A stretch of 64,000 bases of DNA from Alphaproteobacteria bacterium (GTDB lineage Bacteria > Myxococcota_A > UBA796 > GCA-2862545): NCBI GenBank assembly GCA_020632875.1, contig JACKET010000002.1, positions 434,001-498,000 on the forward strand, written 5' to 3'. Below, piece after piece: positions 17,896-26,788 of this stretch; positions within the stretch are counted from its first letter, which is position 1; every line of letters starts with the position of its first letter. The notes beneath the pieces were generated by a model. That model was not told the DNA's origin. It saw only the letters and a list, made by a program, of their open reading frames with translations, and did no database searches. The position numbers were made by a program, and so were the translations under genes.

Positions 17896-18089
17896 GATGC
17901 CTCCGGTGATATGGAGGGCTCGGTCCCCGATCCCGCAACTGTCGTTTCCCAGGCTTGTAAATTCGGATTCGCTCCGAGATGCTCTACGGGATTTCGACAT
18001 GGTGACGGGGACCACCCTTTCCGGGTCGGCCTCGGACGACCAAGCCCTGCGTGTTCTCGCCGAGCCCTCCACCTCAGAGCCGAGCATGA

Positions 18090-18117
18090 GCGAGAGGGGG
18101 CGGCTGCCCCCTCTCGC
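18090..18117. other. Perfect 12-bp hairpin in the IS110 non-coding end
   Basis: GCGAGAGGGGGC - GGCT - GCCCCCTCTCGC forms a perfect 12-bp GC-rich stem with a 4-base loop. There is no T-run on either strand, so it is not a typical intrinsic terminator. It could be part of a bridge RNA, an element boundary, or a pre-existing hairpin used as integration target. Confidence 0.55.
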
Positions 18118-18206
18118 GCTCACCCCCGCTGAGACGGTCTCCAGGACGGGTTCAACCGAGCCTGTGGCGGAGTCGGGAGGGAGCACTCAGTAGATACAAG
18201 CCCGCC

Positions 18207-18875
18207 TTGCCCCTCTCGAACGCACCGCTCGCCCGTGTCTGCCTCGCCGCTTCGGGGGTGTCCCTGCTCGCGCTGGTGGCCCTGCACGCCGTCAGCCCCG
18301 AGCTCGACCCCGCGTGGCGGATGGTCAGCGAGTACGCCGATGGGCGCGCGCCTGTGCTGCTGTCGGTGTTCTTCCTCGCCTGGGCCGTGAGCTCGTGGGC
18401 CCTCGCGGCGGCGCTGTGGGTCCACGGGGGGTCGCGGGTGCTCCGGGTGGGCACCGTGCTCGTGGCGCTCTCCGGCGTGGGCGAGGCCATGGGCGGGCTG
18501 TTCGACATCCACCACCCGCTGCACGGGGCTGCGTTCGGCCTCGGTGTACCGACCCTCGCGCTCGGTGCGGTCCTCGTGGGGGCCAGCCTCGGTCGGCAGC
18601 AGGGTGCCTGGCTGCTGGCCGTGTCGCAGCTGCCGTGGCTCTCCATCGTGGCCATGGCGGGCTCCTTCGCCGTGTGCTTCTCCACGGCCGAGGCCGCGGG
18701 CGTCGAGCTGTCGCCCGACGCGAAGCCCTGGGATGCCGTGCCAGACGGCGTCATCGCGGTGATGGGCTGGGCGAACCGCCTGCTGGTCGTGGCCTATCTG
18801 GGGTGGGCGACCACGGTGGCCGGCCTCCTCGCGCGCGGCCCGTCCGGGGTCCCGGCAGACGTGCCCGCGGCCTGA
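18207..18875 (+). CDS. DUF998-family integral membrane protein
   Basis: A 222-residue protein from TTG 18207. Six hydrophobic helices are seen, among them CLAASGVSLLALVALHAVSP, a VLLSVFFLAWAVSSWALAAA helix, VLRVGTVLVALSGVGEAMGG and VIAVMGWANRLLVVAYLGWA. The motif HAVSPELDPAWRMVSEYADG after the first helix is characteristic of DUF998 proteins (usually VSEYA). Function of the family is unknown. It may follow the IS110 element closely, so its own promoter may have been displaced. Confidence 0.82.
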   Translation: MPLSNAPLARVCLAASGVSLLALVALHAVSPELDPAWRMVSEYADGRAPVLLSVFFLAWAVSSWALAAALWVHGGSRVLRVGTVLVALSGVGEAMGGLFDIHHPLHGAAFGLGVPTLALGAVLVGASLGRQQGAWLLAVSQLPWLSIVAMAGSFAVCFSTAEAAGVELSPDAKPWDAVPDGVIAVMGWANRLLVVAYLGWATTVAGLLARGPSGVPADVPAA

Positions 18876-19012
18876 GCGAGGCTGGCCGGCCGTCGTGGGC
18901 GTGGATTCCCACCCGACCTGTGGAGAATCCCCCACCCGTGGGCGGAGAGCAGCATCCGCAGGCCCTCCGGATCTGGCACGCACCCTGCAAACCCTCGGGC
19001 AGAGGAGGAAGG

Positions 19013-19882
19013 ATGCGCCATTGGATGGTGGTCGTGCTGCTGGGCATCGGCTGCAAGAACCAGACGACGGACACCGACACCGATGCGGACACCGACACCG
19101 ATGCGGACACCGACACCGATGCGGACACCGACACCGATGCGGACACCGACACCGATGCGGACACCGACACCGACACCGATGCGGACACCGACACGGCGGT
19201 GAGCGACACGGGCGCCGGGCACACCGCTGACACCGCTGCGGATACCGGTGTGGCGCTCCACACGGCGGACACCGGTCCCGCCTCCACCTGCCTGGGGAGC
19301 TTCAGCGACGACTTCGCCGACGGGCTGTTCGGCTCCTATTGGGTGGACGGTTCGACCTGCGGAGCCCCGAGCGAGGCGGACGGAGTGCTCCACCTGGACC
19401 GCCCCGACGTCTGTGGCGGCACCGCGTTCGTCCTCGTCCACACCGACGCAGCCCACACGCTCTGCGGCGACTTCGATGTCCGGGTCGACTTCGATCTGGT
19501 GGACTGGAACGTCCCTCCGACCCTGGCCCGCTTCGCCGTGCTCCGGGTGCTCCTGCCCGACCTGACGCCGAGCGGCATGGCCATCGAGCGCTATGCGCAC
19601 GCCACCCCCGCGTGTGGACCCGGGGGCGAGATGTACAAGTCCTGGGACGTCACCTCCGTGGATTGCTCCTCGACCCTGGTGAGCGGCTCCGACCTCCAGG
19701 GTACCTTCCGGATCACCCGTATCGGCGACGTGTTCACGTCCTACCACCTCGACGGCTCGACCTGGGTGCAGGTCCGCCAGGCGACTGGATCGACCGATCC
19801 GATGGTGGTGATGCTCTACAGCGGCAGCGACACGGACGGGCAGGCGGTGAGCTTCGACGACCTCGTGGTGACGCCCTTGTGA
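19013..19882 (+). CDS. Stalked lipoprotein with lectin-like C-terminal domain
   Basis: A 289-residue protein from ATG 19013, behind a strong AGAGGAGGAAGG. The signal MRHWMVVVLLGIGC places the lipid on C14. Residues about 18 to 85 are Asp/Thr/Ala-rich (TDTDAD units, then HTADTAADTG). The remaining 195 residues (SFSDDFADGLFGSYWVDGST ... DGQAVSFDDLVVTPL) form a strand-rich domain of the concanavalin/LamG type that begins with DDFADG and ends with FDDLVV, as in DUF1080-like or glycan-binding domains. Probably on the cell surface. Confidence 0.8.
   Translation: MRHWMVVVLLGIGCKNQTTDTDTDADTDTDADTDTDADTDTDADTDTDADTDTDTDADTDTAVSDTGAGHTADTAADTGVALHTADTGPASTCLGSFSDDFADGLFGSYWVDGSTCGAPSEADGVLHLDRPDVCGGTAFVLVHTDAAHTLCGDFDVRVDFDLVDWNVPPTLARFAVLRVLLPDLTPSGMAIERYAHATPACGPGGEMYKSWDVTSVDCSSTLVSGSDLQGTFRITRIGDVFTSYHLDGSTWVQVRQATGSTDPMVVMLYSGSDTDGQAVSFDDLVVTPL
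19070..19192. repeat. 18-bp tandem repeat coding the stalk
   Basis: Near-identical units GACACCGACACCGATGCG, about six copies with one longer variant near the end, in frame (DTDTDA). The near-identity at the DNA level, also at third positions, points to recent slippage expansion. Confidence 0.85.
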
Positions 19883-19919
19883 GGCGGCACGTTCGCGATC
19901 ACCGTCGCGATGTGGTGGG

Positions 19920-20432
19920 ATGCGCAGCGGAGGTCCCGTGGCGTTCGACGACGTGCCCGCGGGCTGGACGGCCCACGGAGGCGAGGTTCGCGGCGCGTTC
20001 ACCGAGGCGCACGTGGGCTGTTTCGCGTGGTCGCTGCGGCTCCTCGTCACGCCGCTCGTCGTGGCGCTGTGTGCGCTGGTCATCGTCCTCGGGGTCCTCG
20101 CGGGCGACGTGCCCGACGGGGACCCGGGCGACCTGATCGCCTGGGCCTGGTCGCCCGGCAAGCGCCCGCTGAAGGTGCGGCTGACGCAGCACGTGCTGCA
20201 GATCGGCCACCAGCAGATGCAGCTGCGCCACATCCGCGACATCCAGGTCACGCCGACGGCGCTCGTGATCCGCACCCGGTTCCGGCGGCGGTGGGCGCTC
20301 TCCGACTCCACCGACCACCTCGAGCTCGAGTGGCTCGCGGCCCAGGTGAAGCGGGTGCAGGATCCGCAGGCTCCCGGTCGCGAGGTGGTGCCGACGGGGC
20401 TCCACGCGCTCGGGCGCGACCGCGAGGGCTGA
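19920..20432 (+). CDS. Small membrane protein, unknown
   Basis: A 170-residue protein with a single strong hydrophobic helix near residues 39 to 63 (LRLLVTPLVVALCALVIVLG) and a basic C-terminal part (KVRLTQHVLQIGHQQMQLRH, VIRTRFRRRWALSDSTDHLE) that would lie in the cytoplasm. The second half has strand-helix character like PH-like bacterial domains, but no family is recognised. It starts at ATG 19920, 38 bases after the lipoprotein stop. Confidence 0.55.
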   Translation: MRSGGPVAFDDVPAGWTAHGGEVRGAFTEAHVGCFAWSLRLLVTPLVVALCALVIVLGVLAGDVPDGDPGDLIAWAWSPGKRPLKVRLTQHVLQIGHQQMQLRHIRDIQVTPTALVIRTRFRRRWALSDSTDHLELEWLAAQVKRVQDPQAPGREVVPTGLHALGRDREG

Positions 20433-20486
20433 CCGCATCGGGTGCCCACATCCGGCAGCGGCCCATCTTCGTGGGTCGGCGTGGCC

Positions 20487-20515
20487 TTGCTGATCTGCAA
20501 GCGGAGAGATATCCT
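20487..20515 (+). promoter_or_regulatory. Candidate promoter of the tetR-rph operon
   Basis: TTGCTG (20487 to 20492) and TATCCT (20510 to 20515) are 17 bases apart. The -10 box ends seven bases before the ATG at 20523. A near-palindrome GGAG-A-GATATC-CTCC covers the -10 box and may be the operator. The layout is the same as at the other tetR gene (16.8 kb). Confidence 0.42.
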
Positions 20516-20522
20516 CCGGTTG

Positions 20523-21062
20523 ATGAGGGCTGACGCACTCCGCAATCGCGAACGACTGCTCGAAGCGACCATCGAGCTGATCCTGGAATCCGGCGGCGAG
20601 CCGACCCGGGATGCGGTCGCGGCGCGCGCCGGGGTGGGGATCGGAACGCTCTAACGGCACTTTCCAGACCAGCGTTCCCTCCTGAACGCGGTCGTCGGGC
20701 ATGCGTTGAATGGATGCATCGCGGCGGCCGAGTCCGCTCTCGTCGACGCGCCGGACGGGTTCGCCGCGCTCCGGCGGTACATGCACGCGGCGGTCGACAA
20801 CGGGCTCGGGGTCGTGAACCTGGTCTACCCGCTCGTGGAGCGGCCTCATCCCGAGCTCCGGGCGCGCGCCGGCTCGGCGATCGGCACGATCATCGAGCGC
20901 GCGAAGCATGAGGGGCTGCTGCGTCCCGACGTGCCTCCGGCCGACATCGTCCTCGCGACGGTCCGATTCTGCAGACCCCTCGCGATCGGCTGGTCCGCAG
21001 CCGAAGAGCGGGCCGTCGCCCATCGGCACATCGACACCTACCTCGACGGGCTCCACACATGA
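20523..21062 (+). pseudogene. TetR-family regulator with in-frame TAA
   Basis: The frame starts MRADALRNRERLLEATIELI and reaches the recognition helix AVAARAGVGIGTL, where a TAA (20652 to 20654) interrupts. The same frame then continues without a break (RHFPDQRSLLNAVVGHALNG to HIDTYLDGLHT). TetR proteins have Tyr exactly here (GTLYRHFP), so a single TAC-to-TAA change explains it. A restart at 20706 would lack the DNA-binding domain. The stop overlaps the rph start (ATGA), so the two genes were translationally coupled. Loss of this regulator should leave rph unregulated (inference). Confidence 0.85.
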
Positions 21063-23590
21063 ATCCCTACGTCGCGAATCTCCGCGAGCTCGATCGCACC
21101 ATGGTCACCCGGGCTGGCGGAAAGGCCGCGAACCTCGGAGAGCTCTTTCGTGTCGAGGGCGTGCAGGTGCCCGAGGGCTTCTGCGTGACCACTTCCGCCT
21201 GGCAGCGCGTCATGGCGCAGACGCCGGCGATCGACGCGTCGATCGAGCAGCTCGAGCAGCTCGGTGCCGACGCGGATGGCGTGGCGCGCGTCGCTGGCGA
21301 GCTCCGCGCCACCATCGCCGACATCCCGGTCCCGGCAGAGGTCGCGGATGCCATCACCCGGGCGCTCGATCGCGAGGGCGCGGCGGGTGCCTACGCCGTT
21401 CGATCCAGTGCGACCGCGGAAGACGCTCCGACAGCGTCCTTCGCGGGCCAGCAGGACAGCTACCTGAACATCGTCGGAGAAGAGGCCATCCTCCGGCACG
21501 TCCGCCTGTGCTGGGCCTCCCTGTTCACCGACCGCGCGGTGGCCTACCGCTCCCAGCACGGCTTCGCGCACCACGAGGCCCGCATGGCCGTCGTGGTGCA
21601 GCGCATGGTGCTCGCGGACGCAGCGGGGGTCCTGTTCACGGCCGATCCGGTCTCGGGGGATCGCACGATCTGCTCGGTCGAGGCCGTGCCCGGTCTCGGC
21701 GACTCGCTGGTCTCGGGGCGTGAGAGCCCCGATGTGTACAAGGTCTGGGACGATCGGGTCCTCGTCAGGGCCGCGCATGTGCGGCCCGTCCTGTCCGACG
21801 TGGATGCGCGCCAGTTGGCGGCGCTCGGACGGCGCATCGAGGCGCACCTCGGCGCGCCGCAGGACATCGAGTGGTGTCGGGTGGGCGACGCGTTCCATGT
21901 CGTCCAGGCGCGTCCGATCACGACCTTGTTCCCAGCCCCGGAGACGGGAGAGCCAGGCAACCGCGTCTTCATGTCCGTGGGCCACAGCCAGATGATGACC
22001 GACGCCATGAAGCCTCTGGGACTGTCGATCTGGCAGCTCACGACGCCTCGGCCCATGTACGTGGCGGGGGGGCGGCTGTTCGTGGACGTCACCCGGGAGC
22101 TGGCGGCACCGGCGATCCGGGCTGGATTCCTCGCGATGGTGACGCGTTCCGATCCGCTGACGGGCAGAGCGCTGCGAGCCATCGTCGACCGGGAGGGATT
22201 CCTGCCGGTAGCCGACCTGCCGCCAGGCGTGCCCCCGAGCGCCGCGCTGCGCCCCTCCGACCCCATCGACACCGACCCGACGCTCGTCTCCGGGCTGATC
22301 CGGGAGACGCTGGCCTCGATCGAAGCCCTCGAGGTCCGCATCCAGACCCGGTCCGGGGTCGACCTGCTGGACTTCGTGCTCGAGGACCTGGCCGAGCTCC
22401 AGCGCCTGTTGCGGCAGAGTCATCAGGCCGCCATGGCGGGCATGGAGGCGACCTGGTGGCTCAACGACAAGCTCCAGGTCTGGTTGGGAGAGAAGAACCC
22501 GGCCGACACGCTCACGCTGTCCGCTCCGAACAACATCACCTCCGAGATGGGGCTCGACCTGCTGCGCCTCGCCGACACGATCCGGCCTCGTCCGATGGTG
22601 GTACGCCTGCTGGAGCAGGCCGAGGACGGCTCGTTCCTCGATGCGCTCCCCGACGTCCCGGGGGGAGCGGAGGCCAGAGACGCCCTCCTGGCCTTTCTCG
22701 ACACGTACGGGGCCCGTTGTGCGGGCGAGATCGACATCACGCGGCCTCGCTGGAGCGAGCAGCCCGCGGCGTTGTTGCCCACGCTCCTCAACAACGTCCG
22801 GAACGCCGAGGAGGGCGCAGCGGAACGGCTCGTCGAACGGGGCGTTCGGGCGGCCGCCAGGAAGGAGGCCGAGATCCTGGGCCGCCTGGCAGCGCTTCCA
22901 GATGGGGAGGCCAGGGCCGAAGAGACCCGCGGGATGATCCGACGGCTCCAGACCTTCATCGGCTTCCGTGAGTTTCCCAAGTACGGCATGATCCGCCGCT
23001 ACTTCGTCTACAAGCGCGCCCTCCTGGCAGAGGCCGGACGCCTGGTGCAGGCCGGAGTGCTCCGCGAGCCGGACGACATCTTCTTCCTCACGTTCGAGGA
23101 GCTCCGCTCGGCTGCCGCGGGCAACGCTCCCGGTGTCGAACTCGTCGACCAGCGGAGGAGGGCACACACCCGCGACGCGCGCCTGGCGCCGCCGCGCGTG
23201 ATCACCTCGGACGGAGAGATCCTCACGGCTGCCTACGACAGGGAGTCCATCCCCGACGGGGCCCTCGTCGGCCTGCCCGTGTCCTCCGGAGTCGTCGAGG
23301 GGCGGGCGCGCGTGGTGCTCGACCTGGCCGCTGCGGTCCTGGAGCCCGGAGACATCCTGGTCACGCGGTTCACCGACCCGAGCTGGACGCCGGTGTTCTT
23401 CGGCATCGCAGGTCTGGTGACCGAGGTCGGCGGCCAGATGACGCACGGCTCGGTGGTCGCGCGGGAATACGGCCTGCCTGCGGTCGTCGCCGTCGAGAAC
23501 GCCACACGAGCGATCCGCGATGGCCAACGAATCCGGGTCGATGGCACCGACGGCTACGTGGAGATCCTCGAGTCGTCGGTGGGGGGCTGA
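21059..23590 (+). CDS. rph: Rifampicin phosphotransferase (PEP-synthase-like)
   Basis: An 843-residue protein (family about 860). Residues 1 to about 310 are the PEP-synthase/PPDK-type ATP-binding domain (TRAGGKAANLGELF, YAVRSSATAEDAPTASFAGQ, GVLFTADPVSGDRT, QDIEWCRVGDAFHVVQARPI). The middle part has the sequence typical of Rph: NRVFMSVGHSQMMTDAMKPL, then GLSIWQLTTPRPMYVAGGRL. The C-terminal swivelling His domain has TEVGGQMTHGSVVAREYGLP with His796 as phosphate carrier. The enzyme uses ATP to phosphorylate the ansa chain of rifamycins and gives resistance. True PEP synthase would have a C-terminal PEP-binding TIM barrel, absent here. Cytoplasmic; coupled to the disrupted tetR gene. Confidence 0.9.
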   Translation: MNPYVANLRELDRTMVTRAGGKAANLGELFRVEGVQVPEGFCVTTSAWQRVMAQTPAIDASIEQLEQLGADADGVARVAGELRATIADIPVPAEVADAITRALDREGAAGAYAVRSSATAEDAPTASFAGQQDSYLNIVGEEAILRHVRLCWASLFTDRAVAYRSQHGFAHHEARMAVVVQRMVLADAAGVLFTADPVSGDRTICSVEAVPGLGDSLVSGRESPDVYKVWDDRVLVRAAHVRPVLSDVDARQLAALGRRIEAHLGAPQDIEWCRVGDAFHVVQARPITTLFPAPETGEPGNRVFMSVGHSQMMTDAMKPLGLSIWQLTTPRPMYVAGGRLFVDVTRELAAPAIRAGFLAMVTRSDPLTGRALRAIVDREGFLPVADLPPGVPPSAALRPSDPIDTDPTLVSGLIRETLASIEALEVRIQTRSGVDLLDFVLEDLAELQRLLRQSHQAAMAGMEATWWLNDKLQVWLGEKNPADTLTLSAPNNITSEMGLDLLRLADTIRPRPMVVRLLEQAEDGSFLDALPDVPGGAEARDALLAFLDTYGARCAGEIDITRPRWSEQPAALLPTLLNNVRNAEEGAAERLVERGVRAAARKEAEILGRLAALPDGEARAEETRGMIRRLQTFIGFREFPKYGMIRRYFVYKRALLAEAGRLVQAGVLREPDDIFFLTFEELRSAAAGNAPGVELVDQRRRAHTRDARLAPPRVITSDGEILTAAYDRESIPDGALVGLPVSSGVVEGRARVVLDLAAAVLEPGDILVTRFTDPSWTPVFFGIAGLVTEVGGQMTHGSVVAREYGLPAVVAVENATRAIRDGQRIRVDGTDGYVEILESSVGG

Positions 23591-23609
23591 CCCTCGCGAG
23601 GGCTGACCT

Positions 23610-25703
23610 TCAGCGGATGTCGACGTCCAGCAGGAACGGCGCCGTCGACGCCGTGACGAACGCGTCCAGCACGAGCGTCCACGTGCCGGCGGCCCCGGTG
23701 TCGTTCGTCCACACGAAGTGCTCTGGGGCGTCCATCCCGGGCACCGAGAACACGTTGTCGTCGCACGCCACGGCGCTCGCGGTGTCGGCGCAGTCGGCGA
23801 GCAGGTACACGACCCCGTCGCCGCCCGTCCGCACGTAGTCGACCTCGATCGTCTCGCCGGCCTCGAGCGCCACGCGCACCAGCCCGTCCTGGCCGTTCGA
23901 CGCGTAGCCGGTGCACGACGGGCCGGGCGAGGCGAGGTCGAGATCGTCGGAGAAGCCCGGCAGCACGCCCTCGAAGTGGTGCTGGCCCGTAGTGAGGAGC
24001 GGCGCCGAAGCGAGGTCCGCGCAGGTGTCGGCCGGCGTCAGCGGAGCCGGTGTGAACAGCCCGATGTCGAGCACGAAGTCGCCCGGGTCCGCGTACACGG
24101 AGTAGGTGTCGGCCGCCACGACCTGCACGACGGGCGCGGCGGTCGCGTTGACCCACGACAGGGCCCAGCCCGGCAGCACGGAGCCGGTGCACGTGGTCGG
24201 AGTGCCGCAGTCCGAGGTCGCGTGCAGGCCCACGGAGCCGGTCGCGCGGACGAACAGCCGCTCGCCCGGCCCGACCTGCACGGGCACCAGCGCGTCGGGC
24301 CCGTCGTAGCTCGCGAACCCGCAGCCCCCGAGGATGGGGTCGAGGTCGGCGGAGAGCCCCGCCAGCCCGCCGACCAATCGGGCGCTCGCGGTGAGGGGCG
24401 TGCCGAGGTCGGCGCAGGTGTCGGCCAGAACGTCCGCCACCACGGGGCTCTCGAGCGTGTAGTCGAGGATCCAGGTGTCCTCGGTGCCGCTGCTCTCGAC
24501 GACCAGCGTGAGGGACGCGGTGGCGCCGGTGTCGTTGAGCCACACCCAGTGCGCCGCGCCGTCGACCGAGAACGTGCCGTCGGCCCCGGTGACGCACGTG
24601 TCGGCGTCGGCGCAGTCCGTGAGCGCATAGGCCTTCGCGTAGCCGCCGAGCGCCTCGGCCCGCACGATGGCCAGGGTGCCGTCGGGGATCTCGACGGGCA
24701 GCATCACCTCGGCGGACGGCGTGGGGAACCCGACGCACGAGTCCTGCCCGGGATCGAGGTCGGACGTGCCGAAGTCGCCGATGTACCGGCCGGGGGCGAG
24801 GGGGGCGAGCGCCTGGCTGTCCCCGCAGGAGGCCGGCGCGGTCACCGCCATGCGCGCACCCGCGAACCAGCCTGTGGACGCCGCCGTGTCGCGATGGCTC
24901 CACCGCACCGGGTTCGGCCCGTTCGCGTCGGTGCCGTAGGCCACGCGCGAGAGCGCCAGATCCACGCGGGTATCGGGCTCCCGCAGCCCCAGGTCGTCGA
25001 CGGCGAGGTCGAAGCTCCCGTCGTCGGCGAGGCCGTAGACCCACCGGGCCTGGCTGCCGCCCGGAGCCCGGGTGACCACCTCGAGCTCGATGGTGCCAGT
25101 GCCCGCGGTCCACCGGAACGGGACCGTGCCGCCGGGCTCGAGCACGAGCCGGCCGGTGGGCTCGCTCACCACGAGGGGCTCGACCGGGGCCACGAGCCCC
25201 GTGCCGACGTACGCCGGCCAGCCGGGCTTCGCCGACCACGTGACGTCGATCGGAGCCGTCGGCGCGGGGTCGATGAACCCCTCGTACGAGAACGCGCCCG
25301 GGAACGGCGGGAGCGGTGCGACGCCGTCGACGCGCAGGTCGGGGATGGTCGTGGGGACCGCGAGGTTCGGGTCGAGCACGCCGGGTGCGGTGACCCGCGC
25401 GTCGACCGCGGGGAGGGTCGTGCGGCAAAGGGCGGAGTCCTGAACGCACTCGGCGGCGTTCACGAAGCCCTGGAGGTCTTCGGCGAACAGCGCCACCCAG
25501 CGCGTGCTGCCGTCGCGCGACATCAGCGCGATGGAGGCCTCCCCGGCGGGCGGATCGGTGTCGGTGTCGGCATCCGAGTCGGTGTCGGCGTCGGCATCGG
25601 TGTCGGCGTCGGCATCGGTGTCGGTGTCGGCGTCGGCATCGGTGTCGACGGGTGTGGAGGGGCCCTTGCAGGCGGCGAGCAGCAGCAGGATGGAGTGGCG
25701 CAT
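23610..25703 (-). CDS. Stalked lipoprotein with repeated beta-sandwich domains
   Basis: A 697-residue protein from ATG 25703 (MRHSILLLLAACKG, lipobox LAAC, lipid on C12); the longer open frame upstream is antisense to the cyclophilin gene. Residues about 19 to 51 are the Asp/Ala/Thr/Ser stalk (DTDADADTDTDADADTD). Then follow several domains with a shared pattern: ADTCADLASAPLLTTGQHHF, GYASNGQDGLVRVALEAGET, VYLLADCAD..., HFVWTNDTGAAGTWTLVLDA. This is the pre-peptidase C-terminal-like pattern, at least three times, each with conserved cysteines. Probably surface-exposed on the outer membrane. It is convergent with rph, 19 bases apart. Confidence 0.8.
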   Translation of the reverse strand: MRHSILLLLAACKGPSTPVDTDADADTDTDADADTDADADTDSDADTDTDPPAGEASIALMSRDGSTRWVALFAEDLQGFVNAAECVQDSALCRTTLPAVDARVTAPGVLDPNLAVPTTIPDLRVDGVAPLPPFPGAFSYEGFIDPAPTAPIDVTWSAKPGWPAYVGTGLVAPVEPLVVSEPTGRLVLEPGGTVPFRWTAGTGTIELEVVTRAPGGSQARWVYGLADDGSFDLAVDDLGLREPDTRVDLALSRVAYGTDANGPNPVRWSHRDTAASTGWFAGARMAVTAPASCGDSQALAPLAPGRYIGDFGTSDLDPGQDSCVGFPTPSAEVMLPVEIPDGTLAIVRAEALGGYAKAYALTDCADADTCVTGADGTFSVDGAAHWVWLNDTGATASLTLVVESSGTEDTWILDYTLESPVVADVLADTCADLGTPLTASARLVGGLAGLSADLDPILGGCGFASYDGPDALVPVQVGPGERLFVRATGSVGLHATSDCGTPTTCTGSVLPGWALSWVNATAAPVVQVVAADTYSVYADPGDFVLDIGLFTPAPLTPADTCADLASAPLLTTGQHHFEGVLPGFSDDLDLASPGPSCTGYASNGQDGLVRVALEAGETIEVDYVRTGGDGVVYLLADCADTASAVACDDNVFSVPGMDAPEHFVWTNDTGAAGTWTLVLDAFVTASTAPFLLDVDIR

Positions 25704-25806
25704 GACGCAGTCGTAGCGACCGCTCCCGGGGCCCGCGACCCGGTTCCGTACTCCCCGTGAGGACATCTGAGGTAGAACGCTCGCCACCACCGGAACAGGG
25801 GGCCAC

Positions 25807-26316
25807 ATGGCGAATCCGATCGCGACGTTCGAGACCTCGATGGGCAGCTTCAAGGCGGAGATCTTCACCGACGTGATGCCGATCACGGCGAACAACTTCG
25901 TCCGCCTGGCGAACGAGGGCTTCTACGACGGGCTCCACTTCCACCGGGTGATCGAGGGGTTCATGAACCAGTTCGGCTGCCCCCACAGCAAAGACCCCAA
26001 CAGCCGTCGCGCGGGCACGGGCGACTCGCCGTACGGCGCCATCGCCGACGAGCACCCCGCGAACCTGCGGCTGAGCAACGTCGTCGGCACGCTGTCGATG
26101 GCGAACGCCGGCCCGCAGAGCGGCAGCTCCCAGTTCTTCATCAACACCGCCGACAACGGGTTCCTCGACTACTTCTCGCCGGGGCAGTCGAAGCACCCCG
26201 TGTTCGGGAAGGTCACCGAGGGCATGAACGTCGTGAACGCGATCAACCGCGTGCCGACGGACTCGAGCGACCGCCCGCGCACACCCGTGCGCGTCGACCG
26301 GATCCGGGTCGCATAG
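25807..26316 (+). CDS. Cyclophilin-type peptidyl-prolyl cis-trans isomerase
   Basis: A 169-residue protein without signal peptide, so cytoplasmic (PpiB-like). The cyclophilin core is complete: ITANNFVRLANEGFYDGLHF, HRVIEGFMNQFGCP (catalytic Arg in FHR, with Asn-Gln where most have Ile-Gln), LSMANAGPQSGSSQFFINTA, and HPVFGKVTEGMNVVNAINRV. The family accelerates proline isomerisation during folding. AGGG lies upstream of the ATG. A GTAGAA box about 35 bases upstream may be its -10. Confidence 0.95.
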   Translation: MANPIATFETSMGSFKAEIFTDVMPITANNFVRLANEGFYDGLHFHRVIEGFMNQFGCPHSKDPNSRRAGTGDSPYGAIADEHPANLRLSNVVGTLSMANAGPQSGSSQFFINTADNGFLDYFSPGQSKHPVFGKVTEGMNVVNAINRVPTDSSDRPRTPVRVDRIRVA

Positions 26317-26333
26317 GCTCGAGTCCGGTCGCC

Positions 26334-26702
26334 GTGGCCCTCTCCCTCTGGTTCGGTGGAGACGCGGAGCCCGACCTCCCGGCCGTGAAGGCCGTGGTGG
26401 TGGGCCCGTGGCCGGTCGGGGAGGAGGTGCCGCTGCAGGCCTTCTCTGGCGGGTCGGTGGTGGTGCCGACGCTCGACACGGCGAGCGGGCCGGTGCTCGA
26501 CGCCGTCTCGCTCTACGCGACGGCCTTCGTGCCCGTGGCGCTCGAGGGGTCCCGCCTCGCGGAGGGGGAGATCGTGGTGCTGTCGCTCGAGGCGCTCGTT
26601 CGGGAGCTCCGGCCGCTCGCCTCCGTCTCGGAGTCGGCAGCGGCCTGGCTCGACATCGCGGGACGGGCACTCGCCGCGCGTCGCGTGCTGTGGCTCGCGT
26701 GA
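26334..26702 (+). CDS. Small hypothetical protein
   Basis: A 122-residue protein from GTG 26334, 17 bases after the cyclophilin gene and probably in its operon. Ala/Val/Leu-rich with alternating strand and helix (VKAVVVGPWPVGEEVPLQAF, SLYATAFVPVALEGSRLAEG, ESAAAWLDIAGRALAARRVL); no signal, no membrane helix, no cysteine. No family recognised. Confidence 0.5.
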   Translation: MALSLWFGGDAEPDLPAVKAVVVGPWPVGEEVPLQAFSGGSVVVPTLDTASGPVLDAVSLYATAFVPVALEGSRLAEGEIVVLSLEALVRELRPLASVSESAAAWLDIAGRALAARRVLWLA

Positions 26703-26788
26703 GGCGGATTCGCTGGGCCTGAAGTCGTAGCGACAGCATCCCGCGCGCTACCATGGTGCACGCTGAGTGTGGATCGGGGGGTACGCAC

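Larger units (their letters stand above)
16850..18190 (-). mobile_element. IS110-family element, ends approximate
   Basis: Contains the intact transposase and about 300 bases of non-coding DNA 5' of it. IS110 elements have no terminal inverted repeats and no obvious target duplication, so the ends cannot be set by eye; limits given are those of the neighbouring genes. In the IS110 group (unlike IS1111) the bridge RNA is encoded upstream of the transposase, here 17896 to about 18190. Only one copy is seen in the window. Confidence 0.55.

Noticed and set aside
18090..18117. Rho-independent terminator
   Set aside because: Stem is perfect but no T-run follows on either strand; treated as an IS110-related structure instead.
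21059..23590. Phosphoenolpyruvate synthase
   Set aside because: No C-terminal PEP-binding barrel; the middle sequence and length match rifampicin phosphotransferase.
25704..25895. N-terminal extension of the minus-strand lipoprotein at 25703
   Set aside because: The extra 64 codons are antisense to the cyclophilin gene, and the lipobox signal begins exactly at 25703.
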